From positions 1 through 64,000 of the forward strand of contig NZ_PGTZ01000007.1 of the NCBI RefSeq assembly GCF_002798015.1: a stretch of DNA of 64,000 nucleotides. Direction: 5' to 3'. This document shows, in pieces, positions 33,004-41,553 of this stretch. Made by a program: the position numbers and the translations under genes. Numbering within the stretch: position 1 is the stretch's first letter; each line of letters opens with the position of its first letter. Source of the stretch: Luteimicrobium subarcticum (GTDB taxonomy: Bacteria > Actinomycetota > Actinomycetes > Actinomycetales > Cellulomonadaceae). Below the pieces are notes generated by a model that saw only the letters and a program-made list of their open reading frames with translations, ran no database searches and was not told the DNA's origin.

Positions 33004-33804
33004 TCAGCCGCGGCCGAGGACGTCCGCGAGGAACGACGTCATCGCCGCCCACGACCGGCGGTCGGCCCGCGCCCGGTACGACGGGGAGCCGGCGATCGTG
33101 AACGCGTGCGGCGCGCCGCTGTACGCCGCGATCTCCCAGGTCACGTCGGCGGCGCGCAGCTCGTCCGCGAACGCCTGCACGTCCGCGTCGGGGACGACGG
33201 GGTCGGCGCCGCCGGTCAGCACGAGCACGGACCCGCGGATCGTGCCCGCGTCCGACGGCTCGTGCGGCACGAGCCGCCCGTGCACGCACACCGCGCCGCG
33301 CAGGTCGGCGCCGGTCCTGGCGAGCTCGAGCGCTGCGCTCCCACCGAAGCAGTACCCGACGACGGCGACGCGCGCGGGGTCGACGTCGGGCTCGGAGAGG
33401 GCGCGGGTCATGCCGGCGGCGACCCGGTCGCGAAGGAGCGTCAGGTCGCCGTAGTAGCGGCCCGCCTCGACGGCGGCGGCGTCGCCGGTGGGCCGGACGC
33501 CCGCGCCGTACACGTCGACGCAGAACGCGACGTAGCCGAGGCGCGCGAGCATGTGGGCGCGGGCGACGACGGCCGGCCCGACACCCGTCCAGTCGTGCAC
33601 GACGAGGACGACGGGCTGCAGCCCGGTCGCCGCGAGGTCGCGTGCGACGTACCCCTCGAACGTCTGCCCGTCGTGCTCGTAGGCGACGGGGCCGCCGACG
33701 ACGTGCGCCCCGGGCGGCGCGGGGACGGTCGCGACGACGTCGCGCCACGCCGCGGTGAGCGTCGCGGGGTCGTAGGGCACGAGGGTCGGCACGTCGGAGG
33801 TCAT
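33004..33804 (-). CDS. Dienelactone hydrolase family protein
   Basis: 266 aa alpha/beta-hydrolase. The nucleophile is Cys152 in VVGYCFGGSA, the Cys-type elbow of dienelactone hydrolases, with Asp201 in TGGADPVVP and His233 in SGAPHAFT completing the triad. Other family marks are VLVVHDWTGVG and FCVDVYG. Members open carboxymethylenebutenolide-like lactones or act as broad esterases; no aromatic catabolism genes are nearby, so the substrate is unclear. No signal peptide. ATG 33804 stands 6 nt after TACGGT, giving a leaderless start. Confidence 0.88.
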   Translation of the reverse strand: MTSDVPTLVPYDPATLTAAWRDVVATVPAPPGAHVVGGPVAYEHDGQTFEGYVARDLAATGLQPVVLVVHDWTGVGPAVVARAHMLARLGYVAFCVDVYGAGVRPTGDAAAVEAGRYYGDLTLLRDRVAAGMTRALSEPDVDPARVAVVGYCFGGSAALELARTGADLRGAVCVHGRLVPHEPSDAGTIRGSVLVLTGGADPVVPDADVQAFADELRAADVTWEIAAYSGAPHAFTIAGSPSYRARADRRSWAAMTSFLADVLGRG

Positions 33805-33810
33805 GGGCCC

Positions 33811-33816
33811 ACCGTA
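33811..33816 (-). promoter_or_regulatory. Leaderless -10 box of the dienelactone hydrolase gene
   Basis: Minus-strand TACGGT, 6 nt, then ATG 33804. Confidence 0.5.
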
Positions 33817-33880
33817 GGCACGGGTTCGCCGAAGACACGGGTAGGTGCGCTGCCGTATGCCGTGCCGGCGCGCGCGCCGT

Positions 33881-33886
33881 TACGCT
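33881..33886 (+). promoter_or_regulatory. Leaderless -10 box of the copper-cluster membrane protein gene
   Basis: TACGCT is followed by 7 nt and GTG 33894. Confidence 0.5.
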
Positions 33887-33893
33887 GGCCTGC

Positions 33894-34592
33894 GTGGACG
33901 ACGCGACCCTCCGGCTGCTGCGCGGCACGCGCACGGGCCTCGTCGCGTCCACGTCCTTCGCGCTCGCGGCCGGCGCCCACCTGGGTGCGGGCGGCCGGGT
34001 CCCGTCGGGCCTGGGCCTGGGGGCCCTGCTCACCTTGACCCTCGTGGTCGCGGTCGGGCTCGCCCGCGGACCGTTGCGGGCCGCGGTCGTGGTCCCCGTC
34101 GTCGGCGGGCTGCAGGTCGCGCTCCACCACGGGTTCGAGTGGTTCACGGCCGTCCCAGCGGGTGCTTCGGTCTCGAGCGGCATGGCGACCGGGATGTCGG
34201 GGGCGCCCTCTGCGACCGGGCACCCGTTCGGTGGCGTCGCCGGCGCCGACGGCGCAACCCATGCGGCGCTCGCAGCGGCGACGCCCACGATGGCGTCGAT
34301 GCACTCGTCGTCGATGCTTGCGGTGCACGTCGTCGCGACGCTCGCGACGACGGTCCTGCTCGTGGTCGGCGACCGTGCCGCGCGCCGCACCGTCCTGTGG
34401 TGGACGGCCGTGCTTCCGGTGGTCCTCGCGGTCGTCGCCGGACGGTTCCGTGACCGGGTCCGCGTGCCGCTCGCGGCGGTCGCGGTGGTGCCGGTCCGAC
34501 TCGCCCTCGTGCTCGGGGGAGGCCCGGGACGGCGTGGCCCGCCCGTGCTCCGTGGCGCACGCACGTCCGTGCTCGCGCCCGCGCTCGCCTGA
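33894..34592 (+). CDS. Unrecognised membrane protein with a His/Met-rich loop, upstream of ycnI and copC
   Basis: 232 aa, not recognised by family. Several hydrophobic segments are visible (about 15-32, 40-58, 63-80, 142-160, 168-183). Between the third and fourth is a loop of about 55 residues rich in His, Met, Gly and Ser (GMATGMSGAPSATGHPFGG; MASMHSSSMLAVH). Its position 49 bp before ycnI and copC suggests a metal-related role, perhaps copper binding or transport. GTG 33894 is supported by TACGCT 7 nt upstream. Confidence 0.65.
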   Translation: MDDATLRLLRGTRTGLVASTSFALAAGAHLGAGGRVPSGLGLGALLTLTLVVAVGLARGPLRAAVVVPVVGGLQVALHHGFEWFTAVPAGASVSSGMATGMSGAPSATGHPFGGVAGADGATHAALAAATPTMASMHSSSMLAVHVVATLATTVLLVVGDRAARRTVLWWTAVLPVVLAVVAGRFRDRVRVPLAAVAVVPVRLALVLGGGPGRRGPPVLRGARTSVLAPALA

Positions 34593-34641
34593 GCCCGCCG
34601 TCGTCCGACGGCGGGTCCGTCCGACGACCTCGGAGCACACC

Positions 34642-35451
34642 ATGTCTCGCACGACCCTTCTCCCGCGCCGCCCTGCCCGCACGATCGGCGCGTCCCTCCT
34701 CGCCGGCGGCACGGCCGTCGTCCTCGTGGCGGCGCTGCCGCTCGCGGCCCAGGCGCACGTCCACGTCACGCCCGACCAGGCGACACCCGGCGACTACGCG
34801 GCGCTGACCTTCCGCGTCCCGACGGAGTCCGACACGGCGTCGACGGTCAAGGTCGAGGTCGACCTGCCGACCGACACCCCGTTCAGCTATGTGGCCTACA
34901 AGCCCCTGCCGGGCTGGACGGCGAAGATCACCACGTCGAAGCTCGACAAGCCGGTGAAGACCGACGCGGGCGCGACGATCACCGAGGCCCCCACGAAGAT
35001 CGTGTGGACGGCCGACAAGGGCCAGGGCGTCGCGCCGGGCCAGTTCCAGGAGTTCGAGATCAGCGCCGGTGCCGTCCCCGACGCCCCGAGCATCCTGCTG
35101 CCCGCGATCCAGACGTACTCCGACGGCTCGGTCGTGACGTGGGACGACCCGACCCCGGCGTCCGGCGAGGAGCCGGAGAACCCGGCCCCGACGCTCTACA
35201 TCACGGCGACGCCTCCCGCGGAGGACGACGGCGGGACGGCCGCGCCGTCCGTGACGCCCACGACCGTCCCCGACGACGCGCAGACCGCTACCGGGGCGGT
35301 TCCGGCACAGGGGACGGTCGCTGCAGGCTCCACGACCTCCGACGACGACTCCGGCAACGGCGTCGCGATCGGCCTCGGCGTCGCGGGCCTGGTGCTCGGC
35401 GCGGCCGGCCTGGTCGCCGGTCTCGTCGCGCTGCGCCGGAGCCGGGCGTGA
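34642..35451 (+). CDS. ycnI: YcnI-family copper-binding membrane protein
   Basis: 269 aa, ATG 34642. The signal peptide ends at AQA, so the mature protein would start with His39 (AHVHVTPD). In YcnI (DUF1775) the N-terminal His, an acidic residue and a Trp form a mononuclear copper site; here a Trp lies in SVVTWDDP. A Thr/Asp-rich linker and one C-terminal membrane segment (GVAIGLGVAGLVLGAAGLVA) with a basic tail anchor it outside the membrane. It is thought to act as a copper chaperone. The stop overlaps the copC start (GTGA). Confidence 0.92.
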   Translation: MSRTTLLPRRPARTIGASLLAGGTAVVLVAALPLAAQAHVHVTPDQATPGDYAALTFRVPTESDTASTVKVEVDLPTDTPFSYVAYKPLPGWTAKITTSKLDKPVKTDAGATITEAPTKIVWTADKGQGVAPGQFQEFEISAGAVPDAPSILLPAIQTYSDGSVVTWDDPTPASGEEPENPAPTLYITATPPAEDDGGTAAPSVTPTTVPDDAQTATGAVPAQGTVAAGSTTSDDDSGNGVAIGLGVAGLVLGAAGLVAGLVALRRSRA

Positions 35452-36113
35452 CGTCGCGCGTCTGGCCGACCATCCGTCGCCGCGGGCTGCGGGCGGCGGC
35501 GGCGGGGGTCGTCGCGCTGGCGGCGGCGGCGCTCGCGGTCCCCGCGGCGGCGCTGCCCGCGATGGCGCACGACTACGTCGTGAGCACGTCGCCGACCACG
35601 GGCTCCACGGTCACGAAGGCCGTCCCGAAGGTGTCGGTGACGTTCGACGACGTGGTCCTCGACCCGCAGGGCGACGGCTCCACGACGGTCGTGCAGGTCA
35701 CGGACGGCGCGGGCAAGCACTACGAGACCGGCTGCCCGGCGATCCTCGACCGGACCATCTCGGCCGACACCGCGCTCGGGGCGGCGGGCAGCTACCTCGT
35801 GACGTGGCGGGCCGTGTCCGCGGACGGGCACCCGGTGTCGGGCACGTTCTCGTTCCGCTACCAGCCGCCCGCGGACGCGGTCGCGGCGCCGGGCGCGGAC
35901 ACTCCGGCGTGCGGGAAGGGTTCGGGCTCCGGCGAGACGGGGAGCGCCACGGGCGCGGCGGCGTCCGTCTCGGGCAGCTCCGGGGTCGGGCTGGGCGTGG
36001 TGGCGGCGCTCGTCGGGGTCGTGGTGCTCGCGGGCGCGGCGGTCGTCGTGCTCGCCGTGGTCCGGCGACGCAGCCAGGAGGAGGACGTGGACGCGGGCGC
36101 CGACGCGACCTGA
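35448..36113 (+). CDS. copC: CopC-domain copper resistance protein
   Basis: 221 aa, GTG 35448 overlapping the ycnI stop. The signal peptide is followed by mature His41 (AHDYVVSTSP), the usual Cu(II) brace residue. The second conserved His128 lies in SADGHPVSGTFSFRY, the CopC signature. A Ser/Gly linker and a C-terminal membrane segment (VVAALVGVVVLAGAAVVVLA) tether it. No CopD domain is present, unlike many actinobacterial CopCD fusions. With YcnI it would buffer or deliver extracytoplasmic copper. Confidence 0.92.
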   Translation: MTSRVWPTIRRRGLRAAAAGVVALAAAALAVPAAALPAMAHDYVVSTSPTTGSTVTKAVPKVSVTFDDVVLDPQGDGSTTVVQVTDGAGKHYETGCPAILDRTISADTALGAAGSYLVTWRAVSADGHPVSGTFSFRYQPPADAVAAPGADTPACGKGSGSGETGSATGAAASVSGSSGVGLGVVAALVGVVVLAGAAVVVLAVVRRRSQEEDVDAGADAT

Positions 36114-36133
36114 CCGGACGCAGCGCGTCCGGT
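36113..36133. terminator. Bidirectional hairpin after copC
   Basis: A perfect 9-bp stem, ACCGGACGC/GCGTCCGGT, with a 3-nt loop lies between copC and the convergent acetyltransferase gene. Confidence 0.6.
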
Positions 36134-36140
36134 GCGCGGG

Positions 36141-36677
36141 CTACCGTGGGTCCAGCGTCTTCACCATCTCGAGGTCGCGCTGCGACCGGTCGAGCGCGTA
36201 AGGCGTCCAGTCCCCGGTGAACCGGTACCCGTGCCGCAGGTAGAACGCCTGGGCGCGAGCGTTGTCCTCGTGCACCTCCAGCCGGACGGACCCGTGGCCG
36301 CGGTCGCGGGACCAGTCCTCGCACGCCGCGAGCAGCTCGTCCGCGACCCCGGTGCCCCGGTGCGCGGGGCTGACGTACACGGACGCGACCGTGGGGGCGC
36401 TCCCGGCCGGGACGAACACGCTCATCGTCCCGACGGTGCGCTCCCGGCCGTCGGTGGTGCTCGGCCCGACCACGGCGACGAGCACGACAGAGCCCGGCGC
36501 CGTGTGGCGCCGGGCTCTGGTGTACCACTCGCGGTCGGACCGTCGCGCCGCGTCGCCGTACGTCTCGAGGTAGGCGAGCGGGGTGTCCGCGAGCATCTCG
36601 AGCCGCACGTCGCGCAGCAGCTCCCAGTCCGCGAGCGCGGCCCGGCGGATGCGCGGGCCGCGCTCGGGGGGTGTCAC
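36141..36677 (-). CDS. GNAT-family N-acetyltransferase
   Basis: 178 aa. GTG 36677 overlaps the stop of the upstream small membrane protein gene (GTGA) and gives a standard GNAT start (PRIRRAALADWELLRDVRLE). Motif A is ASVYVSPAHRGTGVADELL (acetyl-CoA pyrophosphate loop) and motif B is VRLEVHEDNARAQAFYLRHG. The substrate is unknown; single-domain GNATs like this acetylate small amines, peptides or antibiotics. Confidence 0.88.
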   Translation of the reverse strand: MTPPERGPRIRRAALADWELLRDVRLEMLADTPLAYLETYGDAARRSDREWYTRARRHTAPGSVVLVAVVGPSTTDGRERTVGTMSVFVPAGSAPTVASVYVSPAHRGTGVADELLAACEDWSRDRGHGSVRLEVHEDNARAQAFYLRHGYRFTGDWTPYALDRSQRDLEMVKTLDPR

Positions 36678-37066
36678 GCGGACAGTGCCTTGGCCTTGAT
36701 GCTGTCGAACTCGGCCTGCGTGATGGTGCCGGAGTCGAGGAGCGACTTCGCGGACGCGATCTCCTCGGCGGGCGACTTCGACGACGACACCTGACGGATG
36801 TAGGAGTCGGCGTCGGCCTGTGCCTGCTTGACCTGCGCGTACTGCCGCTCGGCCATGCTGTTGCCCCGTGCGATGAGGTACACGAGCGCCGTCAGGACCG
36901 GGATCAGGATCAGGAAGATGATCCAGACCGCCTTGACCCATCCGCTCATCCCGTGGTCGCGGAAGATGTCCGCGAGGATGTTGAACAGCACCATGAGGTA
37001 GGCGATGAACAGGAAGGACCAGACGACGAGCCAGAAGAACTGCCAGAAGTCCATGCGAGGACTCAC
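36674..37066 (-). CDS. SHOCT-domain membrane protein with PLDc_N-like segment
   Basis: 130 aa. Two membrane segments (FFWLVVWSFLFIAYLMVLFN and VKAVWIIFLILIPVLTALVY) form a phospholipase-D-nuclease N-terminal-like region. A charged helix and a C-terminal SHOCT motif follow (EEIASAKSLLDSGTITQAEF, then IKAKAL). SHOCT proteins are common in Actinobacteria; their role is unclear, possibly oligomerisation. GTG 37066 overlaps the upstream stop (GTGA); ATG 37054 is an alternative that drops four residues. Confidence 0.82.
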   Translation of the reverse strand: MSPRMDFWQFFWLVVWSFLFIAYLMVLFNILADIFRDHGMSGWVKAVWIIFLILIPVLTALVYLIARGNSMAERQYAQVKQAQADADSYIRQVSSSKSPAEEIASAKSLLDSGTITQAEFDSIKAKALSA

Positions 37067-37455
37067 TTTCTACGGGGTTCGTCCTCCACGCGGTTGCGCA
37101 GGAAGATCAGGGGCAGGACCAGGGTAGCCAGGGCGGTCACGAGCCACACGATGAGCGTGGCGAGGATCCAGGTGCTCACCCCGTCGATCGTGAGGCCGTC
37201 CCCGATCAGGCTCGCGAGCAGCAGGCCGACGAACGCGGAGACCAGGCCCACCCCGCCGATGAACGCGTTCGCGTACCGGCGCGTCATCTTCATGATGAAC
37301 GGCGTGAGGATCCACTGCGCCAGCGCGTAGACGACGACCGCGATGATGAACCCGGCCGCTTTGAGGTGCATGTCGTCGAGGAGCAGCGACGCCACCCAGA
37401 TGCCCAGCGCCGCCGACGCCAGGTAGATGCCCGTGCGGATGAGGAAGACCACCAT
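37063..37455 (-). CDS. Small four-segment membrane protein (phage-holin-family-4-like)
   Basis: 130 aa. Four membrane segments (VVFLIRTGIYLASAALGIWV; AGFIIAVVVYALAQWILTPF; FIGGVGLVSAFVGLLLASLI; TWILATLIVWLVTALATLVL) with short loops match the small 'phage holin family' membrane proteins of Actinobacteria. They are named by similarity only and are not proof of phage. First gene of a three-gene minus-strand run (37455 to 36141) joined by 4-bp overlaps. ATG 37455 is chosen over upstream in-frame codons that would add a hydrophilic N-terminus. Confidence 0.7.
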   Translation of the reverse strand: MVVFLIRTGIYLASAALGIWVASLLLDDMHLKAAGFIIAVVVYALAQWILTPFIMKMTRRYANAFIGGVGLVSAFVGLLLASLIGDGLTIDGVSTWILATLIVWLVTALATLVLPLIFLRNRVEDEPRRK

Positions 37456-37614
37456 GGCGCTCAAGGTAGACCTGTCGGACGGTTCGGGCGCGTCGAGCGC
37501 CGCGGCGAGCACGGCACGGATCTGCGGCCTCCCGTCCGGAGGACGACACTGGCACCACGCGGCCGCGCCGTGCCGCCCCAGCCCGCTCCCACGACGGCCC
37601 CCGGAGGTGCCCCG

Positions 37615-39615
37615 GTGAACCTGGCTCTCGCGATCGTGCTCGGAGCGCTCGCCGTGATCGGCGTGACCGCGTCGTCACGACGGCTGGGCGTGGCGGCCCC
37701 GCTCGTCCTGGTGCTCCTGGGCGTCGGGGTGAGCTTCCTGCCGTTCGTGGACGCCGTCGAGATCGAGCCGGAGCTGATCCTCGGGGGAGTGCTGCCGCCG
37801 CTGCTCTACTCGGCGTCCGTGAGCATGCCGGTGATGGACTTCCGGCGGGACTTCAAGCTCATCGGCGCGCTGTCCGTGATCCTCGTCGTCGTGACCGCCG
37901 TGGTCGTCGGGTTCCTGCTGTCGTGGGTGCTGGACGTGGGCCTGGCGACGGGCATCGCGCTGGCGGCCGTGGTCAGCCCGACCGACGCGGTCGCGACGAG
38001 CATCGTCAAGAAGCTCGGGGTCTCGCCCCGCATCGTGACGATCCTCGAGGGCGAGAGCCTGCTCAACGACGCGTCGTCCCTGGTGGTGCTGCGGTCCGCG
38101 GTCGCGGCGATGGCGGCGTCGGTGTCGTTCGCGCACGTCGCCTGGGACTTCGGCCGGGCCGTCGTCATCGCCGTCGTGATCGGCGCGATCGTGGGGCGGC
38201 TCAGCCTCATGCTGCGCGCCCGCCTGCGCGACCCCGTCCTCATGACGGCGTCGTCGTTCGTCGTGCCGTTCGTCGCCTACCTCCCGACCGAGAAGCTCGA
38301 CGCGTCCGGGCTCGTCGCCGTCGTCGTCGCAGGGATCATCGCGGGGCAGGGCGCCGCGAAGTACCTGCCGCCCGCCGCGCGCCGTTCCGAGGAGGCCAAC
38401 TGGAGGACCGTCGAGGCGCTGCTCGAGGGCGGCGTCTTCCTGGTCATGGGGCTCGAGCTGTACGGGCTGGTCCAGGAGGTGCGCGACGAGCACGGCAGCC
38501 TCGTGACCGCGACATGGGTCGCGCTGCTCGCGCTCGTCGCCGTCGTGCTCGTGCGTGCCCTGTACCTGTGGCCGATGGTCGTCGGGCTGCGACGCGACCG
38601 TGAGGAGATGTCTGGGCAGCGCGAGCGGCTCGCCCGGGTGCAGGAGCACCTCGGGAGCGGGACGACGACGCCCGAGGACATGATGACCGTTCGGCGTGAC
38701 GGGCGGGAGCCGCCGTCCGATCCCCGCCGGCGCGACGTCCGGCGCGCCGCCGAGGAGGTGGACGGGACGACGCAAGCGGTCGAGGGCGCCGACCCGTCCG
38801 ACGCGCCGACCTTCGGCGACGGGGCCGCTCACGACATGGAGACGCTCCGCCCCCGCTGGTCGAAGAAGAAGGTGGGGCGTCGCACCGCGCGTCAGGTCGA
38901 GCGCAAGAAGCGCCGGGTCGAGCAGTACGACGCGCTCGACCCGCAGGCGAAGGCCGCGCACACCACCCGAGTCCAACGGTTCGTGGACCGTCGCCTCGCC
39001 GACATCGACTACCTGAGCGCCGAGCCCATGGGGTGGCGCCAGGGCACCGTGCTCGCCTGGGCGGGGATGCGTGGCGTCGTCACGGTCGCCGCCGCCCAGA
39101 CGCTCCCGATCCACGCGCCGGGGCAGCCCGGCTACGACCGGCCGCTGCTCGTCCTCATCGCGTTCGGCGTCGCTGCCGGCAGCCTCATGCTGCAGGGCGG
39201 GACGCTCGGCCCGCTGGTCCGGCGGCTGGGTCTCGCCGGGCGCGACGACGGCAGCACGTACGCGGAGCGCAGCCAGATCCACGCCGAGCTCGCGCGCGCC
39301 GCGTTCGAGGACCTCGGGCGGGACGACCTCGTGCGGCCGGACGGCTCGCCGTACGACCCGGACGTCGTCGACGCCGTCCGGCAGCGGGCGGGCGCGACCG
39401 CCGACAGGGTCTCGACCGAGCAGGACGAGGCCGCCGAGGACGTCCGCGAGCAGTACCGCGAGCTGCGCATCGAGGTGCTGCGAGCGCAGCGCGACGAGCT
39501 GTTGCGCATCCGTGACGTCGGGGCGTACTCGTCCGAGTCGCTGCGGGAGATGCTCGCGATCCTCGACGCCGACGAGATCAGCGTCGAGCTGCGCGCGCCG
39601 AGCGCTGAGGAGTAG
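37615..39615 (+). CDS. CPA1-family Na+/H+ antiporter with large cytoplasmic insert
   Basis: 666 aa from GTG 37615 with GGAGG 7 bp upstream. About 11-12 membrane segments carry the family motifs SPTDAVATSIVKKLG and LEGESLLNDASSLV, including the ion-binding Asp. It would exchange Na+ (or K+) for H+. Two features stand out. A hydrophilic insert of about 150 residues (about 320-470; VERKKRRVEQYDALDPQAKA) separates the last membrane segments from the core. A 125-residue helical tail (about 540-666) follows the last segment. Both are charged and may be regulatory. The 160 bp upstream (37456-37614) show no gene. Confidence 0.9.
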   Translation: MNLALAIVLGALAVIGVTASSRRLGVAAPLVLVLLGVGVSFLPFVDAVEIEPELILGGVLPPLLYSASVSMPVMDFRRDFKLIGALSVILVVVTAVVVGFLLSWVLDVGLATGIALAAVVSPTDAVATSIVKKLGVSPRIVTILEGESLLNDASSLVVLRSAVAAMAASVSFAHVAWDFGRAVVIAVVIGAIVGRLSLMLRARLRDPVLMTASSFVVPFVAYLPTEKLDASGLVAVVVAGIIAGQGAAKYLPPAARRSEEANWRTVEALLEGGVFLVMGLELYGLVQEVRDEHGSLVTATWVALLALVAVVLVRALYLWPMVVGLRRDREEMSGQRERLARVQEHLGSGTTTPEDMMTVRRDGREPPSDPRRRDVRRAAEEVDGTTQAVEGADPSDAPTFGDGAAHDMETLRPRWSKKKVGRRTARQVERKKRRVEQYDALDPQAKAAHTTRVQRFVDRRLADIDYLSAEPMGWRQGTVLAWAGMRGVVTVAAAQTLPIHAPGQPGYDRPLLVLIAFGVAAGSLMLQGGTLGPLVRRLGLAGRDDGSTYAERSQIHAELARAAFEDLGRDDLVRPDGSPYDPDVVDAVRQRAGATADRVSTEQDEAAEDVREQYRELRIEVLRAQRDELLRIRDVGAYSSESLREMLAILDADEISVELRAPSAEE

Positions 39616-39655
39616 ATGCGGGCCGCGCCCTCCTAGGCCGCAGCACCGACGGGGA

Positions 39656-39742
39656 GTGCTCCCCATCGACGTCCGGGAGATCCTGGCGGCTTCCCCCAGC
39701 GAGGACGAGCTGGCCGAGATCCTCGAGATCGTCGGCGGATGA
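39656..39742 (+). CDS. Possible 28-aa small protein
   Basis: GTG 39656 (CGGGGA upstream) opens LPIDVREILAASPSEDELAE and ends EILEIVGG. The acidic, helix-prone sequence is better than chance reading but matches no family known to me. It could be a small protein or the tail of a lost gene. It lies in a 206-bp gap between the antiporter and the ABC-F gene. Confidence 0.25.
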   Translation: MLPIDVREILAASPSEDELAEILEIVGG

Positions 39743-39809
39743 GACGCTGTCGCTGACCGGCGACGTTCCCCCTGAGCCAGCGCGCTCCGGGGTCATCAGC
39801 CGAAGCCCC

Positions 39810-39815
39810 TAGGCT
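39810..39815 (+). promoter_or_regulatory. Leaderless -10 box of the ABC-F gene
   Basis: TAGGCT is followed by 6 nt and ATG 39822. Confidence 0.5.
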
Positions 39816-39821
39816 GGTCGC

Positions 39822-41534
39822 ATGCCCCAGGTCCACCTCGTCGTGCGCGACCTCGCCTTCGCGTACCCGGGGCGGCCGGTCTTCGAGGGCGTCACGTTCC
39901 GTGTGCCGCCGGGCGGGCGGCTCGGCGTCGTCGGGGAGAACGCGTCCGGCAAGTCGACCCTCCTCGGTGTGCTCGCCGGGCGTCTGGCCCCCACGGTGGG
40001 CGAGGTCCGGACGGCCGGGCGGCTCGCCGTCGTCGAGCAGGAGCTGGACCCCGCCGAGGGTCTGACGGTGGGCGACCTCGTGCAGGGGACCCTGCGGGAG
40101 GTCCGCGAGACGGCGGCAGCGCTCGACGCCGCCGCGCGGGCGTTCGACCACGGCGACGGTGACGGCGGTGACGACGGGACGGACGCGGCGGCGTCCGCGG
40201 CCGGACTCGCCGAGCTCACCGACCTGCTGGCCCGCGCCGAGCACCTCGAGGTGTGGGACGCCGACCGGCGCGTCGACGTCGCGCTGACCCGGCTCGGCGC
40301 GTCGCGCGACCCGGACCGTCGCCTCGACGAGATGAGCGTGGGCGAGCGGTACCGGGTGCGGCTCGCGTGCCGGCTCGCGGAACGCTCCGACGTCCTGCTG
40401 CTCGACGAGCCCACGAACCACCTCGACGACGCCGCGGTCGCGTTCCTCACCGCGGAGCTGCAGGCGTGGCGCGGGATCGTCGTCGTGGTCACGCACGACC
40501 GGCAGCTCCTCGACGACGTCGCGACCGCGATCCTGGACCTCGACCCCGGCATGGACGGTCACCCGGTGCTCTACGGGCAGCCGGGGTACCTGTCGTACCG
40601 GTTCGCGAAGACGCAGGCCCTGCACCGGTGGCGGCAGCGGTGGCGCGAGGAGCAGAAGCGGGCGGAGCGGCTCGCCGCGCGGCTCGACGCGTCGTACGAG
40701 GGCCTGTCCGACGAGTGGCGCCCCGAGAAGGGCTCGCAGAAGAACCGTCGCGCCACCCGCGCGCGCATCCACGTGAAGGCCGCGGACCGGCTCGTCCAGA
40801 AGCTCGAGGCGGAGGCCGTCGAGGTGCCGACCCCGCCGCTCGAGCTCGTGTTCCCCGACCTCGTGGCGATGTCGCCCGGGTGGGACCCGTCCGCGTCGGT
40901 CGTCGAGCTCCGCAACCCCCGCGTCTCTGCTGGTGCTTCCGCGCCGGCGGACGCGCGGCCCCGCCTCGACCTCGCCGGTACACGCATCGCCGTCCCGCCG
41001 TCCGGACGGCTCCTCGTCGTCGGCCCGAACGGCTCCGGCAAGTCGACGCTGCTCGGGGCGCTCGCGGGCACGGTCCCGCTGGCGCGCGGCACCCGGACGG
41101 TCGTCGACGGAGCGCGTGTCGGCACCGTGGGCCAGGAGGAGTCCGTCCCGGTCGGGCTGCGCATGGGCGACGGGCGGCTCGCGACGGGCTTCGACGCGTA
41201 CGCGCGCGAGGCGCTCGACCTGCTCGCGGCGGGCGCGCTCGACCCGGAGCTCCTGGTCCCGGTCGCGGCGCTCGGCCTGCTCACCGAGGACGACCTCGAC
41301 CGCCCGCTCGCCGAGCTGTCGGTCGGTCAGCGGCGCCGGTTCGAGATCGCGCGGGCCCTGCTCGCCGTGCCGCACGTGCTGATCCTGGACGAGCCCACGA
41401 ACCACCTGTCGATCGACCTCGTCGACGAGCTGACCCGCGCGCTGCAGCGGACGTCCGCGGCCGTCGTCGTCGCGACGCACGACCGGCGCCTGCGCGACGA
41501 CCTGGGGGACTGGCCGACGCTGACGCTCGCCTGA
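39822..41534 (+). CDS. ABC-F family ATPase (ribosome protection/translation factor type)
   Basis: 570 aa with two nucleotide-binding domains and no membrane segments. Walker A motifs are GENASGKST (about 39-47) and GPNGSGKST (about 402-410); Walker B are LLLDEPTNHLD and LILDEPTNHLS. The signatures are MSVGE and LSVGQ, both with Val for the usual Gly. A linker of about 80 residues rich in Arg and Glu (RWRQRWREEQKRAERLAARL) between the domains would reach the ribosomal exit site. The family includes antibiotic-resistance factors such as TlrC and Vga and housekeeping EttA-like factors; which applies here cannot be told. A resistance role is plausible because a DHA2 exporter is close by. Confidence 0.87.
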   Translation: MPQVHLVVRDLAFAYPGRPVFEGVTFRVPPGGRLGVVGENASGKSTLLGVLAGRLAPTVGEVRTAGRLAVVEQELDPAEGLTVGDLVQGTLREVRETAAALDAAARAFDHGDGDGGDDGTDAAASAAGLAELTDLLARAEHLEVWDADRRVDVALTRLGASRDPDRRLDEMSVGERYRVRLACRLAERSDVLLLDEPTNHLDDAAVAFLTAELQAWRGIVVVVTHDRQLLDDVATAILDLDPGMDGHPVLYGQPGYLSYRFAKTQALHRWRQRWREEQKRAERLAARLDASYEGLSDEWRPEKGSQKNRRATRARIHVKAADRLVQKLEAEAVEVPTPPLELVFPDLVAMSPGWDPSASVVELRNPRVSAGASAPADARPRLDLAGTRIAVPPSGRLLVVGPNGSGKSTLLGALAGTVPLARGTRTVVDGARVGTVGQEESVPVGLRMGDGRLATGFDAYAREALDLLAAGALDPELLVPVAALGLLTEDDLDRPLAELSVGQRRRFEIARALLAVPHVLILDEPTNHLSIDLVDELTRALQRTSAAVVVATHDRRLRDDLGDWPTLTLA

Positions 41535-41553
41535 GCGCGGGTCGCTGCGCGCG

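Noticed and set aside
37063..37455. Phage-holin name taken as sign of a prophage
   Set aside because: No other phage gene is near; the small family is chromosomal in Actinobacteria.
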